Positions 9,307-21,587 of a stretch of 22,369 nt of DNA are shown here, in pieces. The notes beneath the pieces were generated by a model, which was not told the origin of the DNA, searched no databases, and saw only the letters and a program-made list of their open reading frames with translations. Numbering within the stretch: position 1 is the first letter of the stretch; each line of letters starts with the position of its first letter. The position numbers and the translations under genes were made by a program. The stretch spans positions 1-22,369 of the forward strand of contig CAKZXL010000775.1 of the NCBI GenBank assembly GCA_937883885.1. The letters run 5' to 3'. The DNA is from an uncultured Aquincola sp. Lineage in GTDB: Bacteria > Pseudomonadota > Gammaproteobacteria > Burkholderiales > Burkholderiaceae.

Positions 9307-10971
9307 TTGGACCATCGACACGCCGCCTTTCCCGTCGGGCCTCTCTCTGCAACGCGTAGCCGCAGAGGCATCAGTCCCGAGACGCTGATCGCACTGCTGA
9401 GTCTTTACGGTGCGTTGGTATTCAACGGGCCATTCTGGACCGCAACTTTGCGCGGGCGGTCTTGGACCGATCCCGGCACGCTCGCCTTCGCTGCGGCAAT
9501 GCTCGTCATGCTCGTCTCGCTGCACATCGTATTGCTGGGAGTTCTGGCGATTGGGCGCGCATCGCGACCCGTCTTGGTAATGGTGGTCGCCTGCACTGCT
9601 GTTGCCAGCCACTTCATGCGTCAATACCAAGTCTATCTGGACCCCGGCATGTTGGCGAACGTGCTCAACTCCGACGTGCCTGAGGCACTCGAGCTGTTCA
9701 CATCCGGTGCACTCGGTTCGATGATTCTCTACTGCGCAGTTCCAATCGCCCTGATCTCGCTCGTGAAGATCCGGCAGCGCCTACTGTGGCGAGCGGTCAC
9801 CATTCGCCTCGTCGTGCTGCTCGCGGCAATCACGGCGACGGTCGGCTCGATACTCCTCGTTTTCCAAGACTTCTCGTCCTTGATGCGCAACCAGCGCGAG
9901 ATCCGCTACCTCATCACGCCGGCGAACTACATCTATTCCATCACCAAACTGTCTGTGGGGTCGGCGGGGAAGTCGCCTTCATCAAAGTTCGTGGTCGGTG
10001 CAGATGCGCAGCAGCGCCGTCCGTTGGTGGAGCGCAAGCCGAAGCTGCTGGTGCTTGTCGTGGGCGAGACCGTCAGAGCTGAGAACGTAAGTCTGAATGG
10101 ATACCGTCGGCAAACTACACCGAAGCTGTCGAAGCTGGACGTCCTCAGCTTTTCCGACGTGACAGCCTGTGGCACGAGTACCGAGGTCTCGCTGCCCTGC
10201 ATGTTCTCGGCCATCGGTCGCCGGGACTACGACGAATCCCGGATCCGTTCATCCGAGTCGCTGCTGCACGTCTTGGACCGGGCGAAAGTCAACGTGCTCT
10301 GGAAAGACAACCAGTCCGGCTGCAAAGGGGTCTGCAGTGGCTTGACCCAGGTGCGCACCGACGCCGCAGCCGGCGGCCCGCTGTGCTCTGAATCCCGCTG
10401 CTACGACGAGATCCTGTTAGACGACATCGACCGCTTAATTGAGCAGAACGTTGGCGATCGCGTGATCGTGCTGCACATGTTGGGCAACCATGGGCCCGCC
10501 TACTACAAGCGCTACCCATCCGATTTCAGGCGGTTCACGCCGACCTGCGACACGCAGGAGTTGCGCAGCTGTACCGAGGCGTCGATCGTCAACACCTACG
10601 ACAATGCGGTCCTCTACACGGACCACTTCCTTGCCGCGGTGGTCGAGCACTTGAAGAAGGCGTCCAACACGTACGACACCGCCATGCTCTATGTCTCCGA
10701 CCACGGCGAATCGCTGGGCGAAAAAGGGCTCTACCTGCATGGCGCGCCCTGGATGATCGCGCCGTCCGAGCAGACGCAGGTGCCGATGATTCTGTGGCTG
10801 TCGCCGCAGTTGGCCAAGGACACCGCGATCGACCTCGGCTGCATGGCCCACCAGACGAGCAAGCCGTGGGCGCACGACAACCTCTTCCATTCGGTCATCG
10901 GCCTCTTCGAGATCGACACCCAGGCGTACGAAGCGACGCTGGACATCACCGCCGCTTGCAAGCCGAAGTGA
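9307..10971 (+). CDS. eptA: Phosphoethanolamine-lipid A transferase (EptA/PmrC/MCR family)
   Basis: A 554-residue inner-membrane enzyme that transfers phosphoethanolamine from phosphatidylethanolamine to lipid A on the periplasmic face, lowering negative charge. The N-terminal half has about five hydrophobic helices (residues 26-190); the rest is a periplasmic alkaline-phosphatase-fold domain. Zn and catalytic residues match the family: E254 (VVGETVRAEN), nucleophile T292 in CGTSTEVSLPCMF, H395 (GNHGP), D465/H466 (SDHGESLGE) and H478. Paired Cys residues (288/298, 339/343, 360/365, 414/422) suit the disulfides of this family. No ATG or GTG is available; a stop at 9298-9300 leaves TTG at 9307 as the best start, with a weak ribosome site. 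It follows czcRS in the same direction after 161 bases. Confidence 0.92.
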   Translation: MDHRHAAFPVGPLSATRSRRGISPETLIALLSLYGALVFNGPFWTATLRGRSWTDPGTLAFAAAMLVMLVSLHIVLLGVLAIGRASRPVLVMVVACTAVASHFMRQYQVYLDPGMLANVLNSDVPEALELFTSGALGSMILYCAVPIALISLVKIRQRLLWRAVTIRLVVLLAAITATVGSILLVFQDFSSLMRNQREIRYLITPANYIYSITKLSVGSAGKSPSSKFVVGADAQQRRPLVERKPKLLVLVVGETVRAENVSLNGYRRQTTPKLSKLDVLSFSDVTACGTSTEVSLPCMFSAIGRRDYDESRIRSSESLLHVLDRAKVNVLWKDNQSGCKGVCSGLTQVRTDAAAGGPLCSESRCYDEILLDDIDRLIEQNVGDRVIVLHMLGNHGPAYYKRYPSDFRRFTPTCDTQELRSCTEASIVNTYDNAVLYTDHFLAAVVEHLKKASNTYDTAMLYVSDHGESLGEKGLYLHGAPWMIAPSEQTQVPMILWLSPQLAKDTAIDLGCMAHQTSKPWAHDNLFHSVIGLFEIDTQAYEATLDITAACKPK

Positions 10972-10977
10972 CACATG

Positions 10978-10999
10978 CGGGCCAGCGCAAGCTGGCCCG
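10978..10999. terminator. Bidirectional hairpin between eptA and porin
   Basis: CGGGCCAGC-GCAA-GCTGGCCCG: a perfect 9-base-pair stem with a GNRA tetraloop on the plus strand, 6 bases after the eptA stop and 10 bases before the porin stop. Only TT follows the stem, so it is a strong stem without a long U tract, placed where a shared terminator for two converging genes is expected. Confidence 0.65.
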
Positions 11000-11009
11000 T
11001 TGAGATCAC

Positions 11010-12005
11010 TTAGAAGGTATGGCGGATGCCAACTTCGAGACCCTGAGAGTCGTCCCCCAACGCCGAGGCGCGGCCACCGACGCGGTAATCGGCATTGCCA
11101 TCGTTCTTGATCAGCGCGTAGGTGCCGTAAAGCGCAGTTCGCTTCGACAGGTTGTGCACGTAGCCTACGGCGAACTGGTCGGCGTCGTTGCCGTCCAGCG
11201 TGCCCTTACCCTGCACCTTGGTGTACGAGGCTCGGATCGTCCCCTGGCCGAAAGGCGCGAAGCCGCTGAAGGTGTAGTGCCGTTCCTTGGCACTCCTGAA
11301 CTTATTCTCCGACACGATGCCCTGCAACGTGAAGAGACCGAAGTCGTAGTTCGCTGCAATGCCACCCGTCTTGAACTTGTCGTCGCCCGTCGATTCGGTC
11401 TCGCCGTAGAAGCCGCCCACGTTGAAGGTCTGGGTCTTGTAACCCCCCCGCGCACCCATGTACTTCTTGCCCACGGTGCCTTCGCCGGCAGCCACGGAGA
11501 GCTGCCCGTAAAAGCCCCCCAGGTTGGACGGCAGGAAGTAGCTCACCATGTTGTCGGCCCGGACCAGCGTGTCCACTGGCGCGCCGACCGTGGTGTACAG
11601 GTTCAGCAGCGAGCCGACGCCGACGGTACCGAACGTTTCGAAGTCAAGCCACCCGTTGAAAGTGGGGACCAGGTCACGGCCCAGGCGGATCTCACCGAAA
11701 TCGCCCAGCAGGCTGACCGTAGCGCGGCGATGCCAGAAGCGAGTGGCATTCGAAGTGCCGTCATCGCTGTTGACGGCCGATTCCAGCCAGAAACCCGCCT
11801 TCAGGCCGCCGCCGAGATCCTCGACGCCACGGAAGCCCAGCCGACTCGTCGCCAGGCCGCTGTTCGACATCTCCGTCAAACGAGTTCCATTGTTGTCTGT
11901 CCAGCGGACATTGGTGTCGATGATGCCGAAGATGGTGACCGACGACTGAGCGTATGCCATCGATCCGGTTGCCGCGACTATCGACGCGACGAGCAATTGC
12001 TTCAT
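11010..12005 (-). CDS. Gram-negative porin (Burkholderiales OmpC-like trimeric porin)
   Basis: A 331-residue outer-membrane beta-barrel forming general diffusion pores. The signal peptide is MKQLLVASIVAATGSMAYA, and the mature protein begins QSSVTIFGIIDTNVRW, the usual start of Burkholderiales porins. Further landmarks are SRLGFRGVEDLGGGLKAGFWLE, the strand-rich middle and a C-terminal GIRHTF ending in Phe, the outer-membrane assembly signal. The frame is open further upstream, to 12143, but the ATG at 12005 has an AGGAG site 8 bases ahead and directly starts the signal peptide. Its neighbours are metal-resistance genes, but nothing in the protein itself indicates metal specificity; it may be an island-borne or core gene. 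Confidence 0.92.
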   Translation of the reverse strand: MKQLLVASIVAATGSMAYAQSSVTIFGIIDTNVRWTDNNGTRLTEMSNSGLATSRLGFRGVEDLGGGLKAGFWLESAVNSDDGTSNATRFWHRRATVSLLGDFGEIRLGRDLVPTFNGWLDFETFGTVGVGSLLNLYTTVGAPVDTLVRADNMVSYFLPSNLGGFYGQLSVAAGEGTVGKKYMGARGGYKTQTFNVGGFYGETESTGDDKFKTGGIAANYDFGLFTLQGIVSENKFRSAKERHYTFSGFAPFGQGTIRASYTKVQGKGTLDGNDADQFAVGYVHNLSKRTALYGTYALIKNDGNADYRVGGRASALGDDSQGLEVGIRHTF

Positions 12006-12269
12006 TAGATTCTCCTGCTTGGGTAACTTGTTGATCTCGAACAAGCCAGGGAGGCCTGGCGCCGCGCTGCCGTTCGTCAATCCATTGGCGAATTGCCATT
12101 GCAGCGGGCCTGTCATTCTGGAGATCCCCATCGGGGACAACATGACGCTGTTGTTATCCCCGTGTCAGCAGACTGTTCGGCAAATGCCGATAAAGTGGGC
12201 CGGCGGGACGCCGCCGCAATTGGGTGCCGCCCTGCTCCCGCAGATCTGGAAGGCGCGCGCTCAAGCAAG
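12006..12269. other. Porin leader/upstream region with several short dyads
   Basis: No gene is seen here. The region holds a set of small inverted repeats: CTTGTT-7-AACAAG (starting about 12027, within the likely porin leader), TGGC-GAATT-GCCA near 12085, TCCCC-atc-GGGGA (12125-12137) and an imperfect GGGGACAAC / GTTGTTATCCCC dyad (12133-12161). They could be operators or RNA structure; I could not assign a promoter. Confidence 0.35.
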
Positions 12270-12687
12270 CTACGTCTTGATCACGCTCAACAAGCGCCTT
12301 GCGATGAGCATCACCAAGCGAGCTTGCGCCCTTGTCGACAAAGAAGACGGCCAGCAACACTGTGGCGCTGCCGAATACCGCCAGGACAAGGAGGACCGCC
12401 TTAGTGCCCACGGCCAGCAGTATGTTCTGCCACAGCAACGCGCATGTCGGCTTGGACGGCGCCACCGTATCCGCACCCTGCGCAGGTCGTCGCCAATGAT
12501 GAGGATTCGACTGCTTCGCTAGCTGTGTCAGTCCGTTCAGGACCATCGAGAATCTGATGGTGGCCGCAGCACAGATCAGGGAACCGTTGACGCCATTGGC
12601 CACAGTCCCCACATGTCCCAAGGTGCCCGGCTTTTGGACCACCTTCAGCGGGTCGTCGGGCAGCAGGTTGCCTGCACGTTGTCTGTA
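12270..12687 (-). pseudogene. Decayed C-terminal remnant of a heavy-metal P-type ATPase
   Basis: The minus-strand translation follows the end of CadA in register, with frame changes. RAGNLLPDDPLKVV matches CadA RAGLLPEDKQKVV; VANGVNGSLICAAATIRFSM matches VGDGVNDSPSLAAAQIGFSM; ILIIGDDLRRV (another frame) matches VLIMNDDLRKV; ALLWQNILLAVGTKAVLLVLAVFGSATVLLAVF matches the last membrane segment. After VDKGAS the similarity moves to the second frame (LVMLIARRLL) and ends at a stop (12270-12272) at the natural place. The essential GDGVND motif is changed to ANGVNG, both Asp residues lost, and everything before the hinge region is missing. It is therefore non-functional. It differs much from the cadA in this window, so it is a separate ancestor or an old copy. 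It lies directly behind the czc operon, consistent with loss of a CadA/CzcP-type gene there. Confidence 0.82.
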
Positions 12688-12756
12688 CTTCGATGTCCGA
12701 GGGACGATCGGAGACCCCGGAGCAATTCCAGGGTCAAGCACTGCTAGCTGGGACGA

Positions 12757-13176
12757 CTACTTCAGCGTGAAGCGCACCGACGCCGGCCCGCTGCCGGGAC
12801 GCGTGACGACCGCCACGACTTTGGTGCCCGGGCCGGCCGGGAACTTGCCTTTGGCCTCGAGGCGATCGCCATTCGGCGCCAACGTCGCCTCGGATTTCGC
12901 CGTGCCCGACAACAGCGTCAGCTTCGCCGACGCGCCCTTGAGGTCCACGGGCTTGCCGTGGTCGGCCACGTGCAGCGCCAGGCTGTCCGCCTTCGCAACA
13001 AGCTCGTAGTTGACATCCTTGACGACGCTGACTACGCCCCCATGCGCCGGCTTGGCGTCGTGAGCGTGCTCGCCTGCTTTCTCGTCATGGTCATGGCCCT
13101 TGTGGTCATCGGCCGACCAGGCGGGCAGCGTGAAGGCGGCGGCGATTGCGATCAAACCCAGTTTCTTGTTCATCAT
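12757..13176 (-). CDS. Small His-rich secreted protein downstream of czcA (paralogue of 1967-2350)
   Basis: A 139-residue protein with a signal peptide (MMNKKLGLIAIAAAFTLPAWS) and a His/Asp-rich mature start (H25, H28, H30, H37, H39, H45), then a domain with HGGVVSVV, NYELVAKADSLALHVADHGKPV, AKLTLLSG and APNGDRLEAKG. The frame is open to 13278, but the double ATG at 13176/13173 has an AGGAG ribosome site and starts the signal peptide; 13176 has the better spacing. It is the fifth gene of the czcICBA unit, 16 bases after czcA. The layout (His-rich stretch, xGG, then the domain with D-GKPV and L-P-GD-L-A landmarks) parallels residues 45-180 of the czcB here. Likely periplasmic; metal binding or delivery to the pump is inference. 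Confidence 0.85.
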   Translation of the reverse strand: MMNKKLGLIAIAAAFTLPAWSADDHKGHDHDEKAGEHAHDAKPAHGGVVSVVKDVNYELVAKADSLALHVADHGKPVDLKGASAKLTLLSGTAKSEATLAPNGDRLEAKGKFPAGPGTKVVAVVTRPGSGPASVRFTLK

Positions 13177-13192
13177 GGCTGTAGCTCCTTGT

Positions 13193-17980
<4,788 letters not shown>

Positions 17981-17984
<4 letters not shown>

Positions 17985-19258
17985 GGGGACTGCCGCGCGA
18001 AGGCGGTCGTGGAGTTCGGTTCGTCGAGCAGGCGATCCAGGTCGGCCGTCGCGCGGTGCGCGTCGGCCAGCGCCTGGAGGTATTGCGCCCGGGCCTGGAA
18101 CAAAGTGCGCTGGGCATCGAGCACGTCGAGGTACGGGAACTTGCCGAGTTCGAAGCCGGTGCGGGCCGCCTCGTAGGCCGCCTCGGCGCCCGGCAGCACG
18201 TCGCGCTGCAGCGAAGTGACCTGCGTGCGCAGCGCCCGCTGGCGAGCATGGGCGTCGTACACATCGGCACGCAGCTTCAGGGCCACCGCGGCCGCGGTGG
18301 CGTCCGCCTGGTCGGTGCGCCGCAAGGCCTCGCGCAGCGCGCCCTCGTTGCGGTCGAAAAAGGGCAACGGGATCGATACGCCGATCACCGCCTTCGTGCG
18401 GCCCTCATCTTCCGCACGCATGGCACCCAGGCTGACCGCCAGATCAGGCACCCGGCGTGCACGCTCCAGCCGCGCGAGCGCACGCTGTCGATCCACCTCC
18501 AGCCGCGCCTCGCGCAGCGCGGGCGCGCCCTCCAAGCGGCTCGCGAGTGCGTCGGGCGACATCTCTGGCGGAAGCACGTCAACCCGGCCGTCGAGCCGCG
18601 TGATGGCTACGTCGGGCTGGCCCATTTCGGCCTGCAGGCGGGCAAGGCTGATCTCGCGCTGGGTGGAAGCCTGCTGGAGCTCAAGCCGCACACCGGTTTC
18701 GGCAACGCGGGCCTTCGTGTCGTCGATCGGCGCGATCTTTCCAGCCTCGACGCGCTTGCCGACCGCTTCGGTGCCGCGCCGTGCAAGGTCGAGCGAGGCC
18801 TGGGCCTGACGCACGCGCTCGTCGGCGATCAGCGCGTCGAAGTAGGCGGCCGTCACGGCGCTGCGAAGTTCGATGCGGCGCGCCGTGATCTGCGCCTGCG
18901 CGATGGCTTCGGCGCGCTCGGCAGCGTCCACGCGCGCGGCGCGCTGTCCGCCGAGGTCAATCGGCTGCGTGAGACGGACAGTGGTGGTGCGCGTCGCACG
19001 GCGCGTGTCCTCCACCTCCATGTCGAGTGTCGGATTCGCCCGAACGTCGGCCTGGGCGCGAGCCGCCGCAGCGGCCTCACGGGCATGGCGGGCGGCCGCC
19101 ATCTCAGGGTGTCGTTCGAGCGCTGTCGCGATCGCCTGCGGCAGCGTCAGCGCGGCAACAGGCGACTCGGCAGCCGTCGGGGTGGTGGGCGTGGCGACTT
19201 GCGCCCACGCACCGCCGGCCAGGGCGAGTAGCGCCCACGGCCAAGGAACTCTTCGCAT
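17981..19258 (-). CDS. czcC: Outer-membrane efflux channel CzcC
   Basis: A 425-residue TolC-type outer-membrane factor that completes the CzcCBA exporter. The signal peptide is MRRVPWPWALLALAGGAWA; two repeats of long helical hairpins follow, rich in Ala, Arg and heptad leucines (for example SPVAALTLPQAIATALERHPEMAAARHAREAAAAARAQ, and FELGKFPYLDVLDAQRTLFQARAQYLQALAD near the end, the classic second-repeat signature). A GGAG ribosome site lies 6-7 bases before the ATG. It is separated from czcI by 111 bases and overlaps czcB by 4. Confidence 0.94.
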
Positions 19259-19369
19259 TCGGATCTCCAGAAACCAGGGTCGAGGCCAAGGAGTCCGGCG
19301 TGCCGCACCGCGCGTTAGCGCAGACGGTCGTTCAAGAAGGCGAGAACGAAGAGGGGCGGCGCGCCGGAC
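19259..19369 (-). other. czcI-czcC spacer
   Basis: A 111-base gap between two same-strand genes. Apart from the czcC ribosome site near 19265 I see no promoter or terminator; czcI and czcC are probably on one transcript. Confidence 0.4.
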
Positions 19370-19708
19370 CTAGACGGTCGGCAGCCAGTTGGGGCGATCG
19401 CGGGGTCGCTCGGGTGCGGACGCATAGCCCGCGATGGCCGCGGGGGGCAGGCGCTTGCGCTCTGCAGTCGGCGGCGGGAGATCGCGGACGCCCTCGATCG
19501 CCTTGGCGGCGCTCAGGTGGCACACGCCGCAATCGTAGTGGTCCCCGCCCGTCGGCGAACTGTCGGAGGCTGGGTGCGCGTGCTCGTGGTGCCCAAAGTG
19601 GGTACTGGTGCTGCCGCCGTCGTCATGCGAGCAGTACTTCGCCGCAGCCGCCCAAGGCAGCTGCAGCGAAAGCACGACGAGAAGCAAGACAGCAAACCAA
19701 CGGCGCAT
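19370..19708 (-). CDS. czcI: CzcI-type periplasmic protein
   Basis: A 112-residue small secreted protein, first of the czcICBA order. The signal peptide is MRRWFAVLLLVVLSLQLPWAAAA. The mature part has C26/H28, a His cluster HFGHHEHAH (37-45) and CGVCH (60-64), all plausible metal ligands. This pattern and its place directly upstream of czcC match CzcI of Cupriavidus metallidurans, regarded as a periplasmic modulator of czc expression. The C-terminal third is Pro/Arg-rich and low in recognisable features. The 64 bases upstream, after the czcE-like gene, contain a TATACT hexamer, but only 8 bases from the ATG, so I do not call a promoter there. Confidence 0.85.
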   Translation of the reverse strand: MRRWFAVLLLVVLSLQLPWAAAAKYCSHDDGGSTSTHFGHHEHAHPASDSSPTGGDHYDCGVCHLSAAKAIEGVRDLPPPTAERKRLPPAAIAGYASAPERPRDRPNWLPTV

Positions 19709-19772
19709 GGCAGCAAAGTATATCGGCCGTCCCTTATGCGCCTAAAGTATCACCGTCAGAACAACGCCGAAC

Positions 19773-20102
19773 TCAGCTGCGTTCCATGGCGTTACGGCTG
19801 ACGTACACCACTTGCTGGGTCGCGCCAAAACTGGCCGGCGCAACCTTGGACAGTGGCACTGCTCGGTGGGACACCGTGTCGAAGCGCCACGTGAAGCGCT
19901 GGCTGCCGTTGACGAACGTGACAACGTCGCCGCAGGTGACGTTCAGCGCCTTGGCACTCGCCAGGTCCACCACCTTTGTCGACGCATCAGCTGTCACCGA
20001 ACGGCCGTACACCGACTGTCCGTTCCACATCGTGTCGGCCTGGGCCATGCCGGCGCTCAGCGTGCCCATTGCGATCAAAGCGGCCATCATCGTCTTGTTC
20101 AT
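19773..20102 (-). CDS. czcE: CzcE-like periplasmic metal-resistance protein (copy 2)
   Basis: A 109-residue protein with signal peptide MNKTMMAALIAMGTLSAGMAQA. Its mature part shares GQSVYGRSV, CGDVVTFVNGSQRFTWRF (C57) and SHRAV with the czcE-like protein at 6558-6914, so the two are paralogues, diverged strongly outside these blocks. An AAGGAAA ribosome site lies about 9 bases before the ATG. It reads toward czcI with a 64-base gap, so read-through into czcICBA is possible. In Cupriavidus metallidurans czcE lies at the far end of the cluster behind czcRS; here one copy is beside czcR and another leads the structural operon. Confidence 0.75.
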   Translation of the reverse strand: MNKTMMAALIAMGTLSAGMAQADTMWNGQSVYGRSVTADASTKVVDLASAKALNVTCGDVVTFVNGSQRFTWRFDTVSHRAVPLSKVAPASFGATQQVVYVSRNAMERS

Positions 20103-20378
20103 GTCTAGGTTTCCTTCAGCAGATTGATGAGGCTCGAGGGGCCTCTACCGAGGAACGCCTTTCGCGTCCCACGGCAGCAAATTTACGAAGGTGACCTCGA
20201 CGGAAAGCGGACAGCCACCTGACAGGAATGTCATATAGGCTTCCTCGCCCGACATTGCTTGGCGAGACGCCGAAGCGCCTTGCAGGACTAAGATCCGATC
20301 GGCTGGAGCGTTAGTGGATGAAAGTGCACAGCGATTGCTTCGGGCACAGCAGGGCGGCACAGGAGCAGCAATGAGCGT
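20103..20378. promoter_or_regulatory. Divergent czcE / czcN control region
   Basis: A 276-base gap between divergent genes, so it must hold promoters both ways. The clearest element is the perfect dyad TGACA-GGAA-TGTCA (20220-20233), directly followed by TATAGG. A GAGGC / GCCTC repeat lies near 20130-20146. On the minus strand CTTTCC, 16 bases, TAAATT (around 20186-20213) is a possible weak promoter for czcE. No element is strong enough to name the regulator; CzcR is the obvious candidate. Confidence 0.35.
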
Positions 20379-20852
20379 TTGGAGAAGCAAGCCTTGCGAG
20401 CATTCGCACTGAGAGTGCCGCCATTGGTGTTGATGGCTTTCTTCGGTGTGGCGATGTGGCTGTTGCCCTCCGTTGCGGCGGTGCCTCGCCTCGATCCCTG
20501 GCACGACGAGCTGTGTGCCGCGCTTGCGCTGGCGGGTGCGGCGATCTGTTTGGCCGGCGTTCTAGCTTTTCGTTTGGCTCGCACAACGGTGGACCCCATG
20601 CATCCAGCTGCGGCCACGTCGCTGGTCGTGCGCGGCATCTACCACTACTCGCGCAACCCCATGTACCTGGGCTTTCTGGTGGTATTGCTCGCCTGGGCGC
20701 TGTACCTGGCCAAGCTTTCGGCGTTTGCAATGCCGCCGGTGTTCGTTCTCTATCTCACCGCCTTGCAGATCAAGCCTGAAGAGGCCGCGCTGCGCGAGCG
20801 CTTCGGCCCCGAGTTCGATGACTACACTGCACGAGTACGGCGATGGCTATAG
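20379..20852 (+). CDS. czcN: Isoprenylcysteine-methyltransferase-like membrane protein, CzcN type
   Basis: A 157-residue membrane protein with about four hydrophobic helices. It carries the family signature VVRGIYHYSRNPMYLGFLVVLLAWALYL (residues 84-111), and near the end KPEEAALRERFGPEFDDYTARVRRWL, the S-adenosylmethionine-binding region of the isoprenylcysteine methyltransferase/phospholipid methyltransferase group. CzcN and NccN of metal-resistance clusters belong to this group; their substrate is unknown. The only start in frame is TTG at 20379. An ATG at 20371 with a perfect AGGAG site is one base out of phase and stops after 13 codons, so a single-base loss at the 5' end is possible. Divergent from the czcE-czcICBA unit. 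Confidence 0.8.
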   Translation: MEKQALRAFALRVPPLVLMAFFGVAMWLLPSVAAVPRLDPWHDELCAALALAGAAICLAGVLAFRLARTTVDPMHPAAATSLVVRGIYHYSRNPMYLGFLVVLLAWALYLAKLSAFAMPPVFVLYLTALQIKPEEAALRERFGPEFDDYTARVRRWL

Positions 20853-21255
20853 AGTCATCGTCGGCCATGCACAGAGTAGACCCCGTGCGTGGCGGTGCGG
20901 GATACCAAGCTCTGCAGGTTCCGAACTAGTAGCTGGGGAATTCATACCCGCATTGGTTGCCAAAACACGGACTGACGCAAAAGGTCAGGGCCGTTCGCCA
21001 CTCCTCTGTGCTGAACTGCCCCGCATATCACTCGGATCTGTATCACCCGCGATCGTTGCTGCGCAGCTTCACGGCGTCAGCCCACTGTTCGCGAATCTGC
21101 CAGTCGGCAACTTGTCGACGCTACTGCGAGCTGGTTTCATCTACCCGGATAGCGGGATGGAGCTGCGTGTTGCTCGTCGCCCAAGACGTCCGAAATGCGG
21201 CCATGCTGATCGGGTCAGGTCAGATCAGTGCTACCGAGTAGCCTCTGGAGCCACT
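20853..21255. other. Region without a recognised gene
   Basis: About 400 bases after czcN. Reading frames exist (a 94-codon one at 20957-21241 and one overlapping czcN), but their translations are Arg/Ser/Cys-rich and match nothing I know. Base composition is lower in GC than in the czc genes. Probably decayed or non-coding sequence. Confidence 0.45.
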
Positions 21256-21414
21256 ATGCACCGCGCGATTTCGATGGACTTGGGTCTAACGCTCGCAGCG
21301 ATATGGCTAGTGGCGCTCGCTGTCGTGTTCGTTACGCCCTACATAGTCAGATGCATCCGCCGCATCCTGCGCCGGAAAGAGCAGAAAGGTGGCGTGCCGC
21401 GGCCGCGTCGGTGA
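21256..21414 (+). CDS. Possible 52-residue single-helix membrane protein
   Basis: ATG at 21256 with GGAG seven bases upstream. The product has one hydrophobic helix (LGLTLAAIWLVALAVVFVTPYIV, about residues 9-31) followed by a strongly basic tail (CIRRILRRKEQKGG), the layout of many small inner-membrane proteins (positive side in). The frame continues open upstream over unrelated sequence. I do not recognise a family; its reality rests on the ribosome site and hydrophobic profile. Confidence 0.4.
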   Translation: MHRAISMDLGLTLAAIWLVALAVVFVTPYIVRCIRRILRRKEQKGGVPRPRR

Positions 21415-21587
21415 TACGGAGTGACTCAGCATTGAAGTCTCGGCGGGAGCGACCTGGATGTTCGTGTGAAATAGGCGATCGAAGGAGCACGCTCTGGCAG
21501 CCGAGGCTGAGCTCTCACAGCCTACGTTCCCACGGAGATGAACGTGGGTGAGCGTCTGGCCTTCCCACCTTGACGGCGATCAGAAGC
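21415..21587. other. Gap to the IS66 element, with a possible IS end
   Basis: No gene seen. From about 21548 the sequence GTGAGCGTCTGGCCTTCCC lies 40 bases beyond the transposase stop. IS66 elements usually end in GTAA-like terminal repeats a short way past tnpC, so this may be the element's end, but the partner repeat is outside the window and cannot be compared. Confidence 0.3.

Noticed and set aside
11019..12008. 329-codon plus-strand frame opposite the porin
   Set aside because: Porin has signal peptide, ribosome site and terminal Phe; the antisense frame has none of these.
12006..12143. N-terminal extension of the porin to 12143
   Set aside because: Would bury the signal peptide 46 residues in; the ATG at 12005 has the ribosome site.
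19717..19722. TATACT hexamer as a czcI promoter
   Set aside because: Only 8 bases from the czcI ATG and lacking a -35 at a suitable distance.
20725..21414. 229-codon frame overlapping czcN
   Set aside because: Its first part is an out-of-frame shadow of czcN and the middle is without protein character; only the final 52 codons were kept as a tentative small gene.
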